Assembly (NCBI GenBank): GCA_036657595.1
Contig: JAVXFZ010000117.1
Location: forward strand, 1 to 6,032
Direction of reading: 5' to 3'
Origin: Odoribacter sp036657595
GTDB taxonomy: Bacteria > Bacteroidota > Bacteroidia > Bacteroidales > Marinifilaceae
DNA: 6,032 nucleotides
The notes below the pieces were generated by a model. It was not told the DNA's origin and did not search any database. It worked only from the letters and a program-made list of their open reading frames with translations. Position 1 is the stretch's first letter; the number at the start of each line of letters is the position of its first letter. Below are positions 1-5,776 of this stretch, in pieces. A program made the position numbers and the translations under genes.

Positions 1-2000
1 GTAATGTAATTTTCTATTTTACTGGATAAGGCATTGATTCCGCTAGCAAAATTTAGATTGTGTTTACCCATTGTCCGTTGGAAATTCACATATACGCTTC
101 CGTCCCATTTTGTCCTGTCGCCTTTAGTCAGAAAAAGGTCGCCTAATAAATGACCATCTTCTTTATTGCCGCCTTTTACAGAAACTTGAGCTGATAACGG
201 ATCAATAAAACGTTCTTGTTTAGAAATGTTTTTTGTGACACTAAATTGGCCTCTAATGGAAAGAGAGCTAGTGACATTCCAAATCAATTTGAAGTTATTG
301 ATAAATTCATCTGTACTGTTGATATTAAAATTATCCAACAAAGCTTCATATAAAGGATTATTTTGGTCTGCTCCATTATATATATTGGAATATTTTAATC
401 TCTTTTCCAAGTTTCCGTCCATATCATAAGGACGGTCATAGGGCATTAGTTTTGAATAGTCACTGAATTCTCCGTAAGGTGATTCTTTTCCTTTAATAAA
501 AGTATAGGTTACATTATTAGTGATCTGCAATGACTTCAATCGGTAGTCAATATAAAATCCGGCAGCGGTTCTATCTCGAGAAGAACCTTTCATAACACCC
601 GGTTGTTTGTGGAAGGTTCCAGATAAACCATATCGTAGATCTTTATTTCCTCCTTCAATAAAAAGACTGTGTTGTTGTTCGAAACTATTTTGTAGGGGAA
701 TAGATAACCAATCGGTATTTACACCTTCGCGTATCAATTGTAGGCGTTCATTGTAGGCTCTCATAGCACTGTATAGGCTGCCAGCATATTTTTCTGGTTC
801 GTATAAACCTGATAAACGTTCGATTTCCAGTTTCTCTTCCGCATCAGCAAGATTAAAATCTGATAAGTCAGGAAGAGTCAGGCTACCCGTAAAAGAGTAA
901 GAAACCATTAAACGTCCCGGTTTCGGGGCTACCGTGGTGATGACAACGACACCGTTGGCGGCACGTGAACCGTACATTGCTGTTGCTGCTGCATCTTTTA
1001 GAATGGTGATATTGGCGATTCGATTAGGATCAGTGTCATATACTTTCTCTACGCTAACTTCGAAACCGTCCATAATAAATGTGGGAAGATTCGGATTATT
1101 TTCTAAAGAAGATTTTGTCAAGTCCTTTTTGTCTAAAGTTTCTGCTGCTAAAGCTTCTTTATCTAATTCCCGAACACCGATACCTGACCTTCCTCGTATA
1201 TATACTTCAGGCACAGAGTTAGGATCCGAGCCCCAAGTATTGTTTTTTTGAATACGGAAAGAAGGATCAAAGCTCTGCAAAGCCGTCAATATATTGGTCT
1301 TAGAAACTTTTAGTAATTGTTCTTGAGTGACAGTGACAGATGCTCCGGTAAAACTATTTTTGTTCATATTCGACATAATACCGGTGACGACAACCTCTTC
1401 AATTTGTTTCACATCATCCATTAACATCACCATAATTTCCTTTTTGAAATTCTGTTTTCGGATCAGCATACTTTTTTGTTTTTTACCAACAAAAGAAAAA
1501 ACCAAATAGACAGAATCTGCCATAGGTGCATCCAGACGGAAGTTTCCGTGAATATCTGAACTGACTCCCCAATTCGTATTTTTTATACGGACAGTGACGC
1601 CTGGCAATGGATCTTGATTCTCGTCAACAATTTTTCCTTTTAATTCCACTCTTTCTACATTATATTGTTCTTTCTGAGGGGTGATGATCACTACATCGTT
1701 CTGGATTGTATATGAGAGATGAGTGCCTTTCAGTAGCTCTTTCATCAGTTCAGACAGACCGGCATTTTCTAAGTTTATACTTCGTTTTCCGTACTGTTGT
1801 ACTTCTTCCATTTGATAAAGGAAACGGTAATTGATTTTTTGGCTGACGTGGTGAATTATTTCATCAATGGTCGCATTTTTTAGGTTTACGTTTACTTTTA
1901 CAATCTGCGAATTAGCATTGGCAGAATGAAAGAATAGGAATATGAAACAGAAAAGAATGCTGTTTCGGATCGTTCGCATTTTTAATAGTTGTATTTCCAT
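1..2000 (-). CDS. SusC/RagA-family TonB-linked outer-membrane receptor with N-terminal STN signalling domain (partial, left edge)
   Basis: The reading frame is open from ATG at 2000 to the window edge, giving 666 codons with no stop; an in-frame TAA lies just upstream (two codons before the ATG). It is the N-terminal part of a receptor that usually has 1,000-1,150 residues. Domains in order: signal peptide, residues 1-29, ending HSANA; STN domain, about 38-108; carboxypeptidase-regulatory-like domain, about 118-195 (LKGKIVDENQDPLPGVTV); TonB-box-like segment near 198-207 (QIEEVVVTG); plug, about 210-358, with VYIRGRSG, PTFIMDGFE and the hallmark LKDAAATAMYGSRAANGVVV; start of the beta-barrel from about 365. 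Family role: TonB/ExbBD-energised import of a bound ligand, normally with a SusD lipoprotein encoded just downstream, outside this window. The STN domain marks it as a signalling transducer, which fits the sigma/FecR pair encoded upstream on the same strand. The substrate is unknown. A second in-frame ATG at 1979 gives a shorter, more typical signal peptide and could be the true start. Confidence 0.95.
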   Translation of the reverse strand, partial: MEIQLLKMRTIRNSILFCFIFLFFHSANANSQIVKVNVNLKNATIDEIIHHVSQKINYRFLYQMEEVQQYGKRSINLENAGLSELMKELLKGTHLSYTIQNDVVIITPQKEQYNVERVELKGKIVDENQDPLPGVTVRIKNTNWGVSSDIHGNFRLDAPMADSVYLVFSFVGKKQKSMLIRKQNFKKEIMVMLMDDVKQIEEVVVTGIMSNMNKNSFTGASVTVTQEQLLKVSKTNILTALQSFDPSFRIQKNNTWGSDPNSVPEVYIRGRSGIGVRELDKEALAAETLDKKDLTKSSLENNPNLPTFIMDGFEVSVEKVYDTDPNRIANITILKDAAATAMYGSRAANGVVVITTVAPKPGRLMVSYSFTGSLTLPDLSDFNLADAEEKLEIERLSGLYEPEKYAGSLYSAMRAYNERLQLIREGVNTDWLSIPLQNSFEQQHSLFIEGGNKDLRYGLSGTFHKQPGVMKGSSRDRTAAGFYIDYRLKSLQITNNVTYTFIKGKESPYGEFSDYSKLMPYDRPYDMDGNLEKRLKYSNIYNGADQNNPLYEALLDNFNINSTDEFINNFKLIWNVTSSLSIRGQFSVTKNISKQERFIDPLSAQVSVKGGNKEDGHLLGDLFLTKGDRTKWDGSVYVNFQRTMGKHNLNFASGINALSSKIENYI

Positions 2001-2047
2001 ATTTTAGTGTTTATTAGTAAGTCAATTTTTTTAAATGTTGATCTCTA

Positions 2048-2072
2048 AACAAGTATGAATTTTCTACTTGTT
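2048..2072. promoter_or_regulatory. 8-bp inverted repeat in the fecR-receptor gap
   Basis: AACAAGTA (2048-2055) and TACTTGTT (2065-2072) are perfect inverted complements around a 9-base spacer. The repeat lies in the 97-base AT-rich gap between the FecR-like gene and the receptor gene, 48-72 bases upstream of the receptor start. I see no TAnnTTTG housekeeping -7 element in this gap, which fits ECF-dependent transcription of the receptor but does not prove it. The palindrome could be an operator, part of an ECF promoter region, or a weak RNA hairpin at the end of the FecR-like message. The stem is AT-rich and lacks a clear T-run on either side, so an intrinsic terminator is unlikely. Confidence 0.35.
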
Positions 2073-2099
2073 ATAACTATTTTTAATAATTATTTTAAT

Positions 2100-3281
2100 T
2101 TATTTCTTTCGAATGTTTACTTGATTTCCGGTGACATCAAAATGTACAGATGTTGCTTTTTCGAGCATTGTGAGGATTTCAGAGAAATTTTCATATCGCA
2201 ATATTTCTCCTGAAAAATGATAATCTTTAGACTTCTCATCGTGCCATACAACCTGAAGGTCATACCATCGACTCAAGCGATTCATCAATTCTTTGAGAGG
2301 GATATTTTCTAGGATAATCCGTCCTTCTGTCCAGGCTGAATAAATAGATGCATCTACTCTGCGGCATTCCATCTTGCCTGTTTCTTTGAAAAATATAGAT
2401 TGTTGATTTGGTTGTAATTTTAGTATTCCTTGTTGATCTGAAATCTGAACGCTTCCTTGATTTAAAGTAGTGGCAATGGTGTTCTCATCGGGATAAGCAG
2501 TGATATTAAATTCAGTACCGAGTACTTCTACATTTAGACGATTGCCCACTCGGATGATGAAGGGATGTATGGAATCTTTGCTGACAATGAAGTAAGCTTC
2601 TCCTTCAAGTTCCACTTCCCGTTTTCCTTTGCCAAAATGAACAGGAAAAGTTAATTTGGAATCAGCATTTAGATATATTTTTGTCTGGTCAGAGAGAACT
2701 ACTTCATATTCTCCACCGCGTGGTACGATAATAGTATTCTGTTCTTCACTTTCTGTTGAGGTCTCTAAAACGTTCGCATAACTTAGTTGTTTCCCGTTGT
2801 TGACAACCGTAAAACAACTGTCCACCGATATACGTAGCGTAGTGTCTTGTAGTCTATATTGACATCCGTTGCCTGCAATCAGCATTGCTTTAAAACTTCC
2901 AGGCGATGGCATTTCCATTCGGGTTAATGAAATGACCGTATCTTTGTTATATTCTTTATTCCAAATCCAGCCTACGCTTACCATCACTGCAATTGAAGCG
3001 GCTATTCCAATTCGTTTGAAAAGTGTAATTCGTTTTTGTCTCTGTCCGTTTCCAAGATTAGAGGTTTGAGTACATTCCCATTTTTCGTCTATATTTAGAT
3101 TTTCGATATACTCGTTCCGTTCTTTCCGGTACTCTGTCCGGAGCATCTGTTCGTAAAATACACGGTTTTTACTATCGGCAGTAATCCATTGTTGAAGCTC
3201 TTTTTCTTCCGATTCTGTCAGAACCCCAATCATTTTACCAGCGATCAAGGTAATAATTCGTTTTTCCGGTATTTGCTTCAT
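2100..3281 (-). CDS. FecR-family anti-sigma factor (inner-membrane sigma regulator)
   Basis: This 393-residue protein has the normal length and layout of Bacteroidetes FecR proteins. Residues 1-90 form the cytoplasmic sigma-binding part. Residues 91-107 (IGIAASIAVMVSVGWIW) form one membrane span. The periplasmic FecR domain covers about 183-281, with the typical VPRGGEYEVVLSDQTKIYLN, ELEGEAYF and LGTEFNITAY motifs. A C-terminal STN-like domain (DUF4974 type) covers about 320-391. Role by family: it holds the cognate ECF sigma factor at the inner membrane and releases or activates it when the periplasmic C-terminal domain is contacted by the STN domain of a loaded TonB receptor. It sits 71 bases downstream of the sigma gene and 99 bases upstream of the receptor gene, the classic order. 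No housekeeping promoter is evident in the 71-base gap, so co-transcription with the sigma gene is likely. The ribosome binding site is weak and A-rich, as usual in this phylum. Confidence 0.95.
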   Translation of the reverse strand: MKQIPEKRIITLIAGKMIGVLTESEEKELQQWITADSKNRVFYEQMLRTEYRKERNEYIENLNIDEKWECTQTSNLGNGQRQKRITLFKRIGIAASIAVMVSVGWIWNKEYNKDTVISLTRMEMPSPGSFKAMLIAGNGCQYRLQDTTLRISVDSCFTVVNNGKQLSYANVLETSTESEEQNTIIVPRGGEYEVVLSDQTKIYLNADSKLTFPVHFGKGKREVELEGEAYFIVSKDSIHPFIIRVGNRLNVEVLGTEFNITAYPDENTIATTLNQGSVQISDQQGILKLQPNQQSIFFKETGKMECRRVDASIYSAWTEGRIILENIPLKELMNRLSRWYDLQVVWHDEKSKDYHFSGEILRYENFSEILTMLEKATSVHFDVTGNQVNIRKK

Positions 3282-3352
3282 AGATAATTTATTTTGTTTT
3301 CATATAAAGAACGAATGAATGAATCGAAAAGATGAATGGAAAACAATCTTTT

Positions 3353-3910
3353 TTAGAAATTTTTAAGAAAGAATAAAAATAAGAGATAATATTTTTCTTG
3401 TAATAGATTCCGCATCGTATGTAAAGCATTATACTTTAATGTTTTTACACTATTTACAGAGATATTCAAGATTTCTGCTATCTCTTTGTTTTGTTTACCT
3501 TCAAGTGTCATTTTCATAATTCGAGCACTTTGGGTAGCTAAGGAAGCAATAGCTTCATCTACAATTCGGTAAATTTCTTCTTCGACGACCAAATCTTGGA
3601 AAATCTCTTCTTGATGAATGGCTTCTGTTTGGGTATAATCAACCATTTTCTTTTGAGTTCTCAGCTGATCCAAACATCGATTTTTCACTAATACATATAA
3701 AAAGACCTGAAGATTGGGGATTTCTTTATATTCCAACTTTTTCTCCCACAGTCGGATGAAAATATCTTGGACAATATCTTCTGCAGCATGGGTGTCTGAG
3801 ATAAAACGACGGGCAACAATACACATAGAAGCAAAATACTTTTTAAAAAGTAGATTGAATATTTCCATATTTCCTTTTCGTATTTCATCAAAAGAAATTT
3901 CTTTTTGCAT
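3353..3910 (-). CDS. ECF RNA polymerase sigma-70 factor (FecI-like, Bacteroides expansion type)
   Basis: This 185-residue group 4 sigma factor directs RNA polymerase to a small set of promoters, most likely including the receptor gene downstream. Region 2 covers about residues 17-85, with FNLLFKKYF, the AAEDIVQDIFIRLWEKK core-binding helix and the VKNRCLDQLR segment. Region 4 covers about 113-165, with a helix-turn-helix KEIAEILNISVNSVKTLKYNA that reads the -35 element. The C-terminus ends in an unusual hydrophobic tail, YYLLFLFFLKNF. I chose ATG 3910 over the in-frame ATG at 3922 because a canonical GGAGG Shine-Dalgarno lies between them, 5 bases before 3910, inside the longer reading. It is followed by the FecR-like gene on the same strand, so its activity is expected to be controlled by that protein. 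A strong hairpin lies immediately upstream, so any promoter of its own must overlap that hairpin or lie inside the preceding gene. Confidence 0.95.
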   Translation of the reverse strand: MQKEISFDEIRKGNMEIFNLLFKKYFASMCIVARRFISDTHAAEDIVQDIFIRLWEKKLEYKEIPNLQVFLYVLVKNRCLDQLRTQKKMVDYTQTEAIHQEEIFQDLVVEEEIYRIVDEAIASLATQSARIMKMTLEGKQNKEIAEILNISVNSVKTLKYNALHTMRNLLQEKYYLLFLFFLKNF

Positions 3911-3915
3911 AATTA

Positions 3916-3920
3916 CCTCC
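3916..3920 (-). promoter_or_regulatory. Canonical Shine-Dalgarno of the ECF sigma gene
   Basis: On the minus strand GGAGG is followed by TAATT and then ATG at 3910, an ideal SD and spacing. Most Bacteroidetes genes, including the other genes here, have weak A-rich leaders instead. The site decides the start codon, because it falls inside the longer reading that begins at 3922. It is also exactly complementary to a CCTCC on the same strand at 3981-3985, at the foot of the upstream hairpin. Confidence 0.75.
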
Positions 3921-3923
3921 ATT

Positions 3924-3981
3924 AAAACAACGTTATACTTTTAGCTGTATATTTCTGAAACAACTAAAAAGTATAACGTTG
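3924..3981 (-). terminator. Strong intrinsic terminator hairpin after the TldD/PmbA-type gene
   Basis: On the minus strand the arm at 3981-3961 pairs with the arm at 3947-3928 over about 20 base pairs. The duplex has one bulged T and one G-T wobble around a 13-base loop (3960-3948), and TTTT (3927-3924) follows. The stem begins 12 bases after the stop codon of the 553-residue gene, the standard place for a Rho-independent terminator. On the plus strand no T-run follows, so it acts on leftward transcripts only. It sits only 13 bases from the start codon of the sigma gene and so separates the protease unit from the signalling operon. Stem pairing was checked base by base by eye; no folding energy was computed. 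Confidence 0.8.
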
Positions 3982-3993
3982 GAGGATATACTT

Positions 3994-5655
3994 TTATTTA
4001 GTACGTTTCAATGGAAATTCCAGCACTGGTTCTTTCCCTTTTTTCAATTCTAAACGATTTATTTCTACGTCTCCCATTAAGATAGAGGAAGGATAAATAA
4101 CAGAGGACAATACTTGTTGATCGGTGACATGATTGGAAACATTCTCCTTTGCTGAAACTGCTAGCAGATTTTTCAATTTTGCCATATTCAGAGGTGAAAA
4201 TTCACCCGTACGTACCATTGTTTCTGATCCGTCTTTTACATCCACCCTGTAAATCAACGATGCTTGACCTGCAAATTTCCGGACAATGTATGTATAATCT
4301 AACCTTTCTTCTTTGGCGGCCTTGAGTAAGGCTTTTTTCATTTTTTCGGCCTTTAAAGCGTTTTTCACCGAGATATGGAGTGTCCCTGGTGCCGTTGTAA
4401 ATGAAATTTTACCAGCAGAGAGAACATATCTAGAACTGCCTGTCGATTGTGAAATTCGCTTTGTCGGGTAACGTCCGTTGAGCAAATTCTTCAGAATCCC
4501 ATCTTCTATCAAGGTTATTTCTTTTTCCGGAATAACACCTTCCGCATCAATATCGTAAGCACCCAACAAAGGTACATTATTATATTTATTTAAGGTGCTA
4601 TAATTTTTAATTGTCACTTTAGAATCCAATATTTTTTTTCCAATTCTATTCTCAATAGCTTTTCCGGAACCTCTCCCGTCCATTTGTCGATTAGCATAGA
4701 GTGCGGTATGATTCAGTAGATTATCTGTAAAAATCCGAGAGCAAGCTTCTTCTTCAAACAATACCGGACCAGAATAATATTCCGATATAGAAGGAGCTTG
4801 TCGCAGTAGCATTAAATTTTGAGCGAATTTTGTTAATTGTTTTTTGATTTCTTCTAAAGGGGGCAGTTGATCCGGATGAGTAGCAATAATCGACCAGACA
4901 TCACCAAACAATACGCCGTCATCAGTCCTGACAGAAGCCTGAGCTGAGAGACTGATGTAGCTGATCGGTTGTTTCATCATCACGCCCTCCGTTGTCTTTT
5001 TATATATATCCATATCCACGCCACTGATGGATACTGATGAGTTAAAAAAATCATTATATTGGCGGAATAAGGCGGATAGTTCTCGAAGATTTTTTTCCCA
5101 TTGTTTGCGATCAAAATGATATTCCGGGCGGTTGTCTGGTATTCGAACTGTCGGCTTGATTTTTATCAGATCATCCGGATAAGATTCTCCTTCGGGGATA
5201 GGATTTTCTCTAAGATAGGACATTTTTCCGGCATATTCCTGTAAGGCTTGTTTATAGGCGATGTCTGTCCCCTGCCATAGATTGCGACGGATCATATTGT
5301 AATTAACCTCGGCTGGCATTTTCACGTCTGTAAATTGTCCGGAGTAGCGGTATTCGTTATTAAATTGATAATTTCCTTCTAATAAACGGATGGAGGCGAC
5401 GGATGAACAAGGCGTTTCAAAAGAACTGATCAAAGCGCCGAGCGAACAGGTGATTTCAAAAGAATAAGCCCGACTCAGCGCATAGGAAATGAAAAATGGT
5501 TTATCATAACCGGGAAGTATCAGTTCTTTACTATTTCTGTCCAGCTCCTCTTGTAATGAATTGAAGATGATTTGATCTATTTGTTGTTCCTGTCCCAAAA
5601 GAATTTTAGTGAGAAGGAGGAGTCCCAATAACAGGATGGTTATTTTTTTTGTCAT
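3994..5655 (-). CDS. Exported TldD/PmbA-family protein, probably the non-catalytic (TldE-like) partner
   Basis: This complete 553-residue protein begins with a signal peptide (MTKK plus a hydrophobic run to about residue 20, cleavage probably near LLG-QEQ), so it should act in the periplasm, unlike cytoplasmic E. coli TldD/TldE. The family fingerprint is clear in the C-terminal half: GPVLFEEEACSRIF (296-309), LLGAYDIDAEGVIPEKEITL (363-382), LIEDGILKNLLNGRYPTKR (382-400), STGSSRYV, and the closing strand-rich region IYPSSILMGDVEIN. TldD proteins bind zinc with HExxxH and a C-terminal Cys; here the HExxxH position reads DNLLNH (311-316), and the Cys region (about 504-517) has none. This suggests a structural partner like TldE/PmbA. 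The preceding gene on the same strand is a second family member that keeps the Cys. A candidate promoter lies upstream and a strong terminator downstream. The substrate is unknown; known family members process small peptides such as microcin precursors and antitoxins. Confidence 0.9.
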   Translation of the reverse strand: MTKKITILLLGLLLLTKILLGQEQQIDQIIFNSLQEELDRNSKELILPGYDKPFFISYALSRAYSFEITCSLGALISSFETPCSSVASIRLLEGNYQFNNEYRYSGQFTDVKMPAEVNYNMIRRNLWQGTDIAYKQALQEYAGKMSYLRENPIPEGESYPDDLIKIKPTVRIPDNRPEYHFDRKQWEKNLRELSALFRQYNDFFNSSVSISGVDMDIYKKTTEGVMMKQPISYISLSAQASVRTDDGVLFGDVWSIIATHPDQLPPLEEIKKQLTKFAQNLMLLRQAPSISEYYSGPVLFEEEACSRIFTDNLLNHTALYANRQMDGRGSGKAIENRIGKKILDSKVTIKNYSTLNKYNNVPLLGAYDIDAEGVIPEKEITLIEDGILKNLLNGRYPTKRISQSTGSSRYVLSAGKISFTTAPGTLHISVKNALKAEKMKKALLKAAKEERLDYTYIVRKFAGQASLIYRVDVKDGSETMVRTGEFSPLNMAKLKNLLAVSAKENVSNHVTDQQVLSSVIYPSSILMGDVEINRLELKKGKEPVLEFPLKRTK

Positions 5656-5700
5656 ATTTCTTTATTTTAAGTAAACATTCATAATGAATACCGTGTTTTA

Positions 5701-5732
5701 CAAATCTAAATGTCTTATTCGTAAGCAACGAA
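5701..5732 (-). promoter_or_regulatory. Candidate Bacteroidetes housekeeping promoter for the 553-residue TldD/PmbA-type gene
   Basis: On the minus strand TAGATTTG (5708-5701) matches the Bacteroidetes -7 consensus TAnnTTTG exactly. TTCG (5732-5729), one mismatch from the -33 consensus TTTG, lies 20 bases upstream, within the usual spacing; an exact TTTG also occurs 4 bases further upstream. Transcription would begin about 40 bases before the ATG at 5655. The match is by eye in an AT-rich gap. Confidence 0.45.
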
Positions 5733-5733
5733 C

Positions 5734-5760
5734 AAAAGAAAAACAAAGTCAATGGACTTG
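5734..5760 (-). terminator. Possible small intrinsic terminator after the upstream TldD-like gene
   Basis: On the minus strand AAGTC, a CATT loop and GACTT form a 5-bp stem (5759-5746), extendable by one C-G pair if a T is bulged out. TTTTTCTTTT (5743-5734) follows. It lies about 17 bases after the stop codon at 5777 and just before the candidate promoter. The stem is short, so termination would be partial at best. Confidence 0.35.
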
Positions 5761-5776
5761 GTAGAGGAAAATAGGA

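Noticed and set aside
226..1509. Three plus-strand open frames (226-429, 934-1251, 1327-1509).
   Set aside because: They are antisense to the uninterrupted receptor frame, show no family motif and have no ribosome binding site; they are shadows of a coding strand.
2869..3069. Plus-strand open frame of 66 codons.
   Set aside because: It lies antisense within the FecR-like gene, over its membrane-span region, and resembles no known protein.
3313..3324. GAAT repeated three times in the sigma-FecR gap.
   Set aside because: Three copies of a 4-base AT-rich unit in a non-coding gap is within chance; no link to expression is visible.
3327..3352. Weak hairpin AAAAGAT / ATCTTTT just after the sigma stop codon.
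   Set aside because: The stem is seven mostly A-T pairs with a 12-base loop, and no T-run follows on the minus strand; it is unlikely to terminate, and the FecR-like gene needs read-through.
3688..3944. Other-frame open readings over the sigma gene (minus 3688-3891, plus 3714-3944).
   Set aside because: Both overlap sigma region 2, which is clearly coding in its own frame; their products lack recognisable features.
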